Assembly (NCBI GenBank): GCA_037102815.1
Contig: BTPP01000001.1
Coordinates: 3,373,001 to 3,437,000 of the forward strand
DNA from: Neurospora intermedia
Lineage: Eukaryota > Ascomycota > Sordariomycetes > Sordariales > Sordariaceae
Direction of reading: 5' to 3'
Length of the DNA: 64,000 nt
Part shown: piece after piece, positions 53,900-64,000 of the stretch
Position numbering within the stretch: position 1 is the stretch's first letter
How the letters are laid out: each line of letters starts with the position of its first letter
Notes under the pieces: generated by a model
The model's database searches: none
Told to the model about the DNA's origin: nothing
What the model saw: only the letters and a program-made list of their open reading frames with translations
Program-made: the position numbers and the translations under genes

Positions 53900-56800
53900 A
53901 ATACGTTTGGAGCGTCTCGGAGGCGGGGGCGGGGCCGGGGCCCGGGGTGCTTAGGGCGTACGGGGTATTAAAGTTAGTACTAGGGTCCGTTTTTATAGAA
54001 AGGCTATAATTTTTAACTATTATTTAACTTCTAGCGGAATAGGCGCCTCGGGGTAATTGCTATAGAAAGTAATAATAGTTTCCCTTATATTAATTATATT
54101 AGCGATTAGTTCCTCGGTAGGGTTGTAGTAAATTTATACTACTGTATAGAATTAGTAGTAGTTACTCCCTTATTATTTATAATTAAAGAGTTTATTGAAT
54201 TCCTATTCCAGTACTTCTTTATAATTATTAATTCTAATTATTACCCTACCCTCGTTAATACGTATATCCTTTTATATAGTAGTTTAATTAGGTAGGCCTT
54301 CCCGGTAGGGTTTAACTATAGAGATGTAGAATACTGGGGAGTACTATATATTGGCGGGTAAGATAAGTTTAATATTATAAGAGTACGCCTATTCTATTTT
54401 AAAGGGGCCCTCCTAGTAGGGGTATAGTTTATTATAAGGGCGGCCGTTAGTTAGGTTAGTTGTATTTAGTATAACTAAATCCCTAGGGTAGTATTTTAAT
54501 ATATTAGAGCGTTTCTTATTAGCGTTAGCCTTATAGTAGTCTTATACCTTCTTTATTAAGGTATATATATAGTCCTAAATAGCCTCGAATTGAATTATTA
54601 GTTCGTAAACTTTTAGGTACTCCTTTTACTAGGCTAGGGAAAGTTAGGACAGTATAATAGAAGATAGTTCGATATTTATCCGTAGATAAAAACCGTAGTT
54701 AGCGAAGAATAGGGTAATTCCTATAGTCTCTAAAATTATATTATTACTAATAAACTCTACTAGTAGTAACTATTTAGTTTAATCCGTTTATATCTAATTT
54801 ACGAAGACCTATAAATATTATTCTATTTTTGTATTAATACGTTCTATTTAAGCGTTCGTTTGAGGGTAGAAAGTAGAGCTTAATAGCCTCTTAATAGCTA
54901 GCCTTTTATAAACAGTAGCCTAAAATAGGGATACAAATTAGGAACCGCAATCTAATATTATAGTATTAGGAAGGCTATATAGGGTATAAATTCTATTAAT
55001 AAAGTAATTAATTAATTCCTCGGCCTCTATAGTTTTAATAGTAATATAATACTATATTTTAATTAAACGGTCTACTACAACGGTAATATACTTAAATTTC
55101 TAGCTTAAGTATAGGTTTTTTAGGAGGGGAGAAACGTAATCGACGGAAGTATCCTTCTAAGGAACGAAAACGGCTAATATCGGTCTAAGGTAATTAACTT
55201 TAGCTCTTCGTAATACTTTAATTTTTAAATAGATTAAATAACCCTTATAATAGGCTTTTACAATTTCTATTATACCGGCCTAATACTAATATTCGTTTAT
55301 TTATACTTAAGTTTTATCCTTACTAGGGTACCCCGCCGTTAATAAAGAGTAGGTACGGTAGATTAACTATAAGTAAGTAATTATATCGTCCGGGTTAATA
55401 AATATTCTTCCCTTATAGTATACCTTATTTTTTATTATAAAGTACTCCGCAAATACTATTTTCAATTTCTTCCTAACGTAGGGGTATTATTCTAACCGGC
55501 TAGGGTCGCGTAAGTAGGCGACCGCCTCCTATATTAATGTAGATTAAGTATAGTTTTCTTTAATAATATTATTTGTAAATTTATTTAATTTTTCGAGGGT
55601 ATTTAGCGCTAGTAGGAAAACCTTCTTGTTGATGTTTAGTTCTTCGATACTTACGGCCGATAGGGTTTTGAAATAACCGTCTTCGAAACGGGCGGAGTTG
55701 ATAAGTTTGTAGTTCTTAACTTTTAGGTAGTAATTATCTATATCTAACGGTACGTCCTTAGGCTTCCTATTTAAAGTATTAGAACGAAGGTTCTTCGAGC
55801 TTAGGGTATAATAAATTAAGAAATTAAAGCGGGATAAAAATTATAATTATTATATATAGCGCGGGGTTAATTACTTATTTATAGTAAAGGTCTTTAAGTT
55901 CTTATAGTTTATAACGATATTAAACGGCTATTATACTCCCTCTAATTTTAGTTTCTATTCCTCTAGAATTTTAATAATAATTAGTAATTCCTTATTATAG
56001 ATATTATAATTATATTCCATAGCGGTATACTTCGTTAAAAAGTAGGCTACGGGGTAGAGTATTTTATTGTTACTGTATTAGGAGAGCGTTCCTTTAGAAG
56101 CCCAATTAGAAGCGTTAGTTTCGATTATAGTCTTTTTAAATTAATTGTAGATATATAAAGTAAATCTGCTAATAAAGGCTACTTTTAGTATTTCGAAAGC
56201 GGATTGCTAGGCTGCAATCTATTCCTATTTAATATTCCACTTTGTAAAGTCGTATAAAAGTGTAGCTATAATTGAAAATCCTTTAATAAAGTGATAGTAG
56301 AAGTTAGTAAAATTTAGGAAGCTCTATAGGAATTTCTTAGAGGTAGGGGGCTGCTAATTGGTAATAGTTTTAATCTTTTTAGGGTCTATTTTAATACTAT
56401 TAGGTATAATAATTAGCCTAAGGTATTTAGTCTTTTTAATATAGAATTTGTATTTATTAATATTAATTTGTAGGCCCGCTTTAGTTAGTTGTTCTAGAAC
56501 GTCGTTAATGTAGTGCTCGTAGTCTGTTTCGTTGTCGGAAAAAATTAAGATATTATTGAAGTAAATAATTACGTATATATTAAGGATATTGTGTAGGATA
56601 TTGTTAATATAATTCTAAAAAGCGCTTAGGGCGCTTTATAGACCGAATAAGTAAATTAGGGACTTAAAGAGCCTAAAACGGGTAACGAACGCCGTTAACT
56701 ATTTATACCCCTCGGTTATACGAATACGGTTGAAGGCGGCGATAATATCGAGCTTAGTAAAAATCCTAGCCTTATAAATAGTATCGAGGGTCTCTTTAAT

Positions 56801-58500
56801 TAAGGGAAGGGGGTATTTACTCTTAAACGTAATATTATTAATACTTTTATAATTTATATAAATTCGGACTCCGCTACTTAATTTCTTTATAAGGAGGATT
56901 TAGGAGGCGGCCTCTAATTGAAATAGGCGGATAAAACTAATCTTAAAATTATTATCAATCTATTTCTTAATAACGCTTAGTTTATCGGGGTTAAAAGGTT
57001 TAGATTAGATATATAGCGCTTATTCGCTTAGCTTCAATTTGATTTTAAAATTATAGGAATAGTAGAGGAGAATAACTATAGCCTTCTTAAATTTAAAAAC
57101 GTTAATATACTTCTAGTATTAGTTAGGAAGCTTCTCTTTAATTTATACATTAATTTTAGGGGGTTTATCAACTTTCTCGTAGAATTTAGTAGTATTTTCC
57201 TCGGTAATTTTAGTAAACTTAATAACCTCCTTATATCGTTAGGAATCTTCGTCCAGCTTACTACTAAGGTAAATTTTATTAATAATTTTAGCGGTATAAA
57301 TAGCGACTTTAAATCCCTTACCGGCGTAGGCGTTAATCTAAAGGTAGAAGCGCTTACCTAGTAATTTCTTATATTTAATTCTATTACCGGTTATAATTTC
57401 CTATATTATTTCTTTAATTAATATATTTATTAATAGGTAATTTACTTATCTTATTCCTATCCTTACCCTTCTATCGACGATGCCTTTATTATTTCCTTAT
57501 TCTTTAGGCTTTAAAATACTTTCCTCTACCTTTTTAATCCGGGCTTCCTCCTCCGCCCTAGCCTCCTCTATAATTTCGCTAATCTCCGTATATGAAGTAT
57601 AGAAAGCTCGAAGCTTGTACGTCTCGTAAAATTAATTGAAATTAATTACTATTAAGTCTTTAATATTTATTAGGTTAACTGGGTCGTTCGAATAATAAGT
57701 ATAATGGACGGGGATATAGTAATTCGCGTTGGACCTCCGCTAGCTAATAACGAGGCGGTAGATTGCGGGTCTAATTTTAAAGGCGGAGTCCGTAATTAAT
57801 AAGGTACTGGAATGCGCCTCGCGGGCCTTTAATTATACGAATTATTACCTTATAATACGCTTTATTCGTTGAGTGGTTGATAGGCGGCCGGCGGTCTTAG
57901 GGTCGAGGTCCTCGATAATTATTAGGGTATATTTATTTTCCCCGTCCTTAAGTACGTCCTTTACCGTTAGGGCGGGGGGGGTAGTAATATACTATAATAC
58001 TTCGCGGTATTTTGTAGGATCCTAGACCTTAGGTATTCGACGAAGGGAGAAGGATAAGTTAGCGGGTAAATAGCGGCCGGCGTATATTTCTGTAAATATA
58101 ATTAAACTGTCCGGTTAGAATATTAAAGGGTTATAAAGTTTAAACTATAGTATATTTAAAATTACTAGGTAGTCTACTACTAGGTTATATACTAATATTA
58201 CAATTATTTTAATATAGTATCCAATTTAAAGACGGACCTTATAATAATAAATAATAAGGTCCTTAGCTACGCCGTTGGCTAAGTATAGGGCCTTTAGTTT
58301 GGGAAGTTTTAGTAACGGAATAGTATAGCGAATAGTAAAACTACGATTAATAAAAGCGAACGTTAAATACCTACTATTAATTAAAGTAGTATATTTACTT
58401 TATTAATTACGTAGTCTATAAATAATATAAGTAGAAAGGAGGATGGAATTATCGTTATAGCTATTTAAGGTTAAATTTTTTAATTGAATTACTTTTAAAT
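53900..58500 (-). pseudogene. Gypsy pol relic (RT, RNase H, integrase)
   Basis: Minus-strand translation gives a clear though broken polyprotein. Reverse transcriptase (about 57010-56480) has YPLPLIKETLD, FTKLDIIAAFNRIRI, LTAFVTRF and the active site as YFNNILIFSDN, where YLDDILIFSDN is normal. RNase H follows (about 56200-55830). Integrase (about 55420-54500) has VVVDRLIK, IILDCGSQFVS and FYPQTNA. Both RT aspartates read Asn through G-to-A change. A chromodomain at the end is possible but not clear. The boundaries are approximate. Confidence 0.87.
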
Positions 58501-58599
58501 TTACTAAATTATTTATATCCCCTTCCTCTATTACTATTATAGACGGTAGCCTCTCCGCGCGATTTAATAGGGAGGTTGTATATTTCCCTTACTATACTT

Positions 58600-60480
58600 A
58601 ATAGCGGGGGGAGTTAGAATGGCGGCCGGAGCGGTTATAATAGCGGGAGCGGCGGCGGTGGTGTTTCTAGTACCTATAGTATTAATACGGGCGCTATTAC
58701 TATAGCCGTTCTAGCTTATAGCGGGTCTACTACTATTACTATTATTATTACCTCCTCTATTGCAACTACGGTTATAATAGTTATAGTTTCTCTTAACCCT
58801 AAGGATACCGGTATTAATACTATTATAGTAGTCGATAGTCTAATAACCTAGTTTATTACAACGCTTATATAGATTATTTTATATACGGTAGTTAATAATA
58901 GCCTTATTAATTATATATACTAGAGAAACGTCGAGGGCGGATATAGCGTCTAGATCTATAGTACTACTATCCTAGTTAACGGTACGTTTAGAGGCGGAAC
59001 TGCTATTACTATTACTAGAGCCGGAGCCGGAGCTACTGGGATTATTCTTATAGAACGGGATAGCAATCTTATTATGCTAATTATAATCCTTAAAGTTAGT
59101 ATTGAATTTATAGTATAGAGTAAACTATTTATTATAATCGTTGAGGGCGGGGAATTCTTACTAATAAGCGATAGTATTACGGATTTCGTTAGTGACCTTC
59201 ATTTTCAAGTAATAGGTCTTTATAGAATCGTCTAAATCGCAATAATCGACGAGAATAGTAAATTTATCTTCGAAATTAAACTACTTTTAACCCTTAAATA
59301 TTTTTAAAGTTTTAAGGTTATAATATAATTCGAGGGTTAGATTTATACGGTTATACTTAGTATTAAGGTAAGCGAGTAAGAATTCGCCGGTCTTCTACTT
59401 TTATTCTTCTACGTCGGCCTCCTTCAATATTAATATAATTTAGAGAAATAAAGTATAAAAAGCGGTGCTTTCTAAGTACAATAAGATTTAGGCAAATTTG
59501 TAGCGTTCGTCCTAATTAAAGTACTAAGTATTTTAAAACTAATAAAGCTCGATCTTCATATACTAAGTATAGTAAGATTTAGTATACTTAACGGCTATAT
59601 TACCTTCGCTAATAAAAACGTTAGGGTCCTTACTAGTCCTAAACTTTAGAATAAATATAATATTAGTATTATTATCGTTTAATTTTAGGTCGGACTTAAG
59701 TAGGTTGGTAGATTAGGGAGGGTTAGGGTCTATTATATTAATTAGGTCTATATATTAATAGAAAGACTTTTTAAATTCTTTAATAGTATTATTCTTTTTA
59801 CGGAGGTTAGTAATATAGTTCTTTTTAAACTAGTTATTAGCTTTATTGGCGGTAGTAAGTGCGGAAATAGTATTAATTAGTTTATTTTAAATAATAGTAA
59901 ATTACTTCTCGAAGTAGGCGACCTTATTATTAAGGTTGGTAATAGTTATATTTTACTTTGCTAGTTGCTCCGCATTATTAGTGAATATATCGTTAGTAAT
60001 TACAATAAAGGAATTTGCTTTAATAACGTCCTAATAGATAAGTTAGGTAAGGGTAGTAATAATATATAGGAAAGTGCGGTAGTTAGTAAATTTAGAGGTA
60101 GTATTGAGGTTGCCTTATTCAATTACGGCGCTGGGGTTAGGGCTGCCGTTGAACGACTCTATAATATTCTCGAAAAGTTATTCGTAGGAGGGGTCGACGA
60201 TTGAGCCGATAGTAGAAATAGTAACGTCTATATTAATAATAAACGATATTAATTAATTCAATTAATAAAGGATGGGGTGCTACTTTGTAGTTAGGTAGGC
60301 GTACTACTTTATAAACGCTAGAGTATTATAGTATAATATGGTAATATTGGTTCGAAGTCGAGCCTGGTAGCGTAATGCGACTGGGATTATTGTAGTGCGA
60401 GAATTAATTGCGGGCTTGTTGGAAATATTTACGACGGCGGCAATTAAATAAATAAAGTTATACGCTCGTAGCGTAATAGT
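58600..60480 (-). pseudogene. Gypsy gag relic
   Basis: This is the minus-strand region between the 5' LTR and pol. A zinc-knuckle-like remnant (YKRCNKLGY, from a CCHC knuckle) lies near 58840-58870, preceded by degraded gag-like sequence. There is no open frame of note. The assignment rests on position and the knuckle. Confidence 0.6.
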
Positions 60481-60493
60481 AGGTATAATTAAT

Positions 60494-60746
60494 TATTACG
60501 GGGCAAGGCTAAAGGTAGGGGGTAAGTTGGATATACGTAGTTGTACGAAGAGAGGGAAAGAGAGGTGTACGTAGGTCTGGCGATATAGGGTAAGGTACGA
60601 AAGCTATGCCTAGAGCTTAGACTAGTTGCTCGTATATACGTACGTGATGTGCTATTGGTTAATGGCGGTAATAGCATAGTACGAGGCTTAATTGCCTATG
60701 GTAGGAGCCGTGCGTATGTAAGGCAGTTACGGCTAATCCTGTGATA
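60494..60746 (-). repeat. 5' LTR of the gypsy element
   Basis: 253 bp, RIP-mutated but less than its mate (it keeps CCTGTGATA at its plus-strand right end). The usual primer site would lie just left of 60494; the sequence there is too decayed to match to a tRNA. Confidence 0.9.
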
Positions 60747-60751
60747 GTATT
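60747..60751. repeat. Target-site duplication of the gypsy element (right, GTATT)
   Basis: GTATT follows the last LTR base and pairs with 53218-53222. Confidence 0.85.
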
Positions 60752-62086
60752 TATTATAATGTACTTAGACTTTTTAATACCGATTAGAGTCCGTAATTTT
60801 TATAACGATAGTATATCGACCGTTTGTAAGGTTAGAGTAATAAAAGGATTAATTAAACTACGAGAGGGGGTAGGAATAGAGGGTATATTATTATAGGAGG
60901 ATAAGGTAGTAGGTATTTTACTAGCGGACGGGTCGACCAACCGAAATTTAAATAATATAGTAAAATAGTAGTATTAATTAATATAGTAGAAGTATAATTT
61001 TATAATAGTTTTATACTTAAAATTATTATACCCGTTATAAAAATCCCTCCTAAAGATAGTCTTATTATATATAATAATCCGGGTACAGCGGTTATTATAA
61101 ACGGCGGCGGTATATATAATATTATATAAAGCAACTAACTACTTTATTTTTACAACTATATTATTATTAATAATATTTTGTATATAATTTCGCTATATAT
61201 ATATAATCTCCCCAAATAGTAACGTCCTAAACCGCTATTCGCAAAGCTCGCTATTATCTTACTCGACCTCAACTTCTCGAAATAAATTAAAATTTTTAAT
61301 AGGGGGTAGTTTATTACGGTTGGTAGTAATATATAAACCAACTATATTAAATTAGACTTATATCGAATTAAAGTATTAAGAATACGGCGGTAATAGCGGT
61401 GGTACTAGAACGACCGGCTTATAAATAATATAAGGCTGGGCTAATAGTACCGAGGTAGTTAATTTAGTTGGAGAGGCTATATTACTATCGTCGTTACCCA
61501 ATAGATAAAACAAAGTATTAAAAATCTACTTCTTAAGAGTAAGGCGGACAAGGAGCTATTACTCAATTTTATTATTATTGCTAAAATCCTTATTGCTACT
61601 AGAAATTTCAACGGGTATCGTAGGCTTAAGGAAGAATAATAATAGTTCTAAGACTAGTTTTAACTCTAGCTCTAATATAGTAACCTTCCCCTTTTTAATA
61701 GTAATCTTCTTAATAGCGGCCTTCTTAATAGTAATCTTAATAAGAGTAGCCTTCTTCTTAAATAGAACAGTCTTAGGGATAACTTTAATAGACTATTCGG
61801 CTTTATAACTCTTCTTTCTAAGGCGGAAGGAGGCGCGTTATAAAATTATTAAGTTAGGATCTTCCTAATCTTAACCATTGTCGAAATAAACTACTAGTAT
61901 ACTACTTTGAATACAGGATCGTTTTACACCGGCGGGTTTTAAATTGAGGATTGTTTTAGGAGGTATTATCGCAATAGATTTAATTAATTACTAGTGTTTT
62001 AATTACTTTGTATATTGAAATAGCTTCAAAATAATATAGAAATTATTGTAAAATAATAAATTTTAACGAAGTTGTACAATACAGAA
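60752..62086. other. Unclassified RIP-degraded DNA right of the gypsy element
   Basis: It continues 51851-53217. Read on the minus strand, about 61800-61570 gives a Lys/Ala/Ile-rich stretch of KKAxxKKxxIKK type that might be a decayed basic protein, but I cannot assign it. AT richness ends abruptly at the inverted-repeat arm. Confidence 0.45.
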
Positions 62087-62163
62087 GTGCGGTGTGTGTG
62101 TGTGTGTGTGTGCACGTACACACCTCTTGCCAAGACTGCACAGGCGATTGAGTGTGGGAACGG
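62087..62163 (-). repeat. Inverted repeat arm, right border of the second RIP island
   Basis: This is the partner of 50260-50330 in opposite orientation, with a longer (GT)n run. Homology ends at GGGAACGG on the outer side of both arms. No target duplication is evident outside the arms. Confidence 0.85.
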
Positions 62164-63817
62164 TGTCTTGGTCGGGTGTATGTGTAAGTGCCTGGTACCT
62201 AGATATTGCTGGAGAGTGGAGCCGACTTATCGGGCGATAGCACAGGCGGGCAAGGCAGGCCTTACGGGTGTGGAAGCGTTGGTGATGATGTAGATGCACT
62301 ACAATTCGTGTCCTGCGAGGCCATGGCGGGGTTGGCGAGACGGCCGCCGCACCGTACTTTGAAAGTCACGGTTAGTCGGTTGATGGTAGGTATGCAGTGA
62401 GCGGGAAGTCTGGGTTTGTTTTTGTTGTGATAAACTGCAGTTTCAATTGTGGTTTACAGAACCTAAGAGGACGCCCATAAGAGGCTCCTGTGGTGTGTTA
62501 AACCCTTGTTATTGTCCCATATCGCTTCGAACAGGGACAGTTCCCTTTCTCTTCATGAAAGGCTGATGAGAGCCCAAAAAATCGTCTGTCCAACCTATCT
62601 ATAGTCAGTAGTCAAAAGACTACCTAAACTAATTAACTAACAAGCCAGTAGTGAATTGTACATACAGGCGGCCATACTGGCACCATTGGCTAACATGAGG
62701 GAAGGTCGCATATCCCTAACCCTTGAAGTACGTTCAACATTACAACGAGATATAATTTCAACCCTAATAAGCTGTTGTTTCCATATCTCAGGGACCAGAC
62801 CTTCTTCTTTTCTCTTTTGTTTCCATTGGTCAAGGCAACGGAAAACAACAGCAAAAGCGATCAGGCCGACAGCAATGGAAGGTCAGTACGGGTAGCTGGG
62901 ATATACTAGCGCCGGTTGGGTTGTGGGAAAAGGGGTCATCACAGCTGGCAAGGGGGCTGCCCTTGGCTGGGGACATTATTCTTTATCTTTACACATTGGA
63001 GACAGAACACGGACGGATACCTTGAGGGAGATGGAAATGGAACCCCTCTTCTTGCTTGCTTCCTTGGCGGGCAGTGCTAAACTGAAAAAAGGTTGGAGGA
63101 TCAGCCATGATTATTTGGCTTATAGGGGTGCCCAGCAGAGGACGTGAGCACCTCGGCGGATCGCCAGGCTAGGGGTGAGTCTTGGGTGATTTTGAGTGAC
63201 AGATGTACCAAGTACACAAGAAGGTCGAGACAAAGGTTAACCTCCCACGTCATGAAGAGAAAAAACAGCTGTGTTGTTGACATCACCCTTTCCTTCCCAG
63301 GGCCGCCCTAATACTCTACCTCTACTTATGCCCGTTCATTCGAGTCCACCTAGAGGTAGGTCCTAGCACTCCTACCTCTCTACAAGTAGACGGGGACACA
63401 ACAAAAATACTTGTACCGGCCGGGCCGTCCGACCTTATTTCCAAGTCCAGTCCGGGTCCCAATTCCTGGCGTCACAACCTCATCCCTGTCAACTGAACCC
63501 AGTCCACCAGCCTGAACGCTCGCTGGTTTTAGCGGCTCGCTCCCGAGTCCCAACCTTCCATCCGACGGGTCCAAGCATCCATCCAAGTAATCCTACAACA
63601 CTTTTCACGCTTCACCTCATCTTCGCACTCTGCGATCCAAACCACATCATTCCCGTCCAACCCCCCGACCCAAACCTACCACGACTACCAACACCCATCG
63701 CCAACCCGCCCGAACAATCCGACCCTTCTAGAACAGGACAGTCTACCGACACCTTACGCGCAACCCATTGGGTAGTCCGAACCAACTGTCCCGCCCGGTC
63801 TCGTGTCCTCGCGCGAC
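62164..63817. other. Intergenic, upstream of the ArfGAP gene
   Basis: Composition is normal. Frames of 60-80 codons show no support. The last few hundred bases are C-rich on the plus strand, typical of a fungal promoter and 5' UTR. No tRNA or repeat was recognised. Confidence 0.5.
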
Positions 63818-64000
63818 ATGTCGGGAACAATGAGCAAGCGCCAACAGGCGCGCAACGAAAAGGTGCTCCACGAACTCGCCCAAGCTCCCGGCAACAATAT
63901 TTGCGCCGACTGTTCGGCACGGAATCCAAGTATGTTTTCCCCAATTGCCTGCCATGATGGCTTCATCCCATCCCCCCCCCGCCCTTCACTTGAGACGACC
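63818..64000 (+). CDS. ArfGAP-domain protein, first exon (cut by window edge)
   Basis: ATG 63818 opens a 112-nt exon to 63929, followed by GTATGT at 63930. The 37 codons begin MSGTMSKRQQARNEKVLHEL and reach NNICADCSARNP, the first half of the ArfGAP zinc finger (C-x2-C). The rest, including the second Cys pair and catalytic Arg, must lie in the next exon beyond the window. ArfGAPs trigger GTP hydrolysis on Arf GTPases in vesicle traffic. The N-terminal position of the domain resembles the SMAP/Gts1/Age2 class. A second in-frame ATG four codons on is an alternative start. Confidence 0.82.
   Translation, partial: MSGTMSKRQQARNEKVLHELAQAPGNNICADCSARNPSMFSPIACHDGFIPSPPRPSLETT

Larger units (their letters stand above)
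53223..60746 (-). mobile_element. Full-length Ty3/gypsy retrotransposon, RIP-degraded
   Basis: The 7524-bp element lies on the minus strand. Both 253-bp LTRs (53223-53475, 60494-60746), the GTATT duplication and a polypurine tract are present. Domain order gag, protease region, reverse transcriptase, RNase H, integrase (right to left) places it in Ty3/gypsy, since in Ty1/copia integrase precedes reverse transcriptase. All frames are broken by dense TAA/TAG. Its LTR is the same family as the solo LTR at 18233-18485, which is much less mutated. Confidence 0.93.

Noticed and set aside
62072-62293. Cys-Val repeat protein at the island border, with a partner at 50163-50366
   Set aside because: The repeats are only the translated GT/CA microsatellite within the inverted-repeat arms.
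20206-64000. tRNA or 5S rRNA genes
   Set aside because: I looked for B-box-like and 5S-like stretches in the gene-rich parts and recognised none; a tRNA covariance search would be decisive.

Overview
The window looks like a chromosome segment of a filamentous ascomycete (Pezizomycotina, probably Sordariomycetes; genus not determinable by eye). The genes have short introns of about 55-170 bp with GTRNGT-type donors, CTAAC/CTGAC branch points and CAG/TAG acceptors. They sit between AT-rich blocks in which CpA/TpG has been converted to TpA on both strands, the signature of repeat-induced point mutation (RIP). Intron boundaries were placed by reading splice sites, phase and protein continuity, without transcript data.

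Layout. (1) 1-20.2 kb is a transposon graveyard. Its core is a Ty1/copia element on the minus strand (3426-18505, 5-bp target duplication GTAAT, tRNA-iMet-type primer site, polypurine tract). A RIP-degraded Tad-like LINE (5070-12035, plus strand, 19-bp flanking duplication) is inserted in its pol gene, and a solo gypsy LTR (18233-18485, duplication TATAT) in its 5' LTR. Left of it are unclassified repeats including a ~140-bp direct repeat; right of it is a Tc1/mariner relic. (2) 20.2-50.3 kb is a normal gene block: nicotinamide nucleotide transhydrogenase (+), mitochondrial phosphatidylglycerophosphate synthase (-), complex I NDUFA12-type subunit (+), DHX57-like RNA helicase (-), an unknown 560-aa protein (+), an AT-hook protein (-), an Irc22/TRAP-alpha protein (-), a PLP-dependent decarboxylase (-), a LaeA-like methyltransferase (+) and a cupin_5/DUF985 protein (-). 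(3) 50.3-62.1 kb is a second RIP island, bounded by ~70-bp inverted repeats. It holds a Tc1/mariner relic and a full-length RIP-degraded Ty3/gypsy element (53223-60746, duplication GTATT) whose LTR is the parent type of the solo LTR 35 kb away. (4) 62.1-64 kb is normal DNA ending in the first exon of an ArfGAP gene cut by the window edge.

Functional themes. Three neighbouring genes (transhydrogenase, PGS1, NDUFA12) serve the mitochondrial inner membrane; PGS1 and NDUFA12 are head-to-head over 569 bp. The decarboxylase and methyltransferase are also divergently arranged, next to a silent AT-rich island, which makes a small metabolic pair possible but unproven.

Most unusual signals: the copia element has a 215-codon reading frame that starts inside the LTR and runs through the primer-binding site; a run of back-to-back hairpins lies in the same leader; its integrase triad seems lost entirely by G-to-A changes while the long frame stays mostly open; and NDUFA12 carries a 7-nt microexon.
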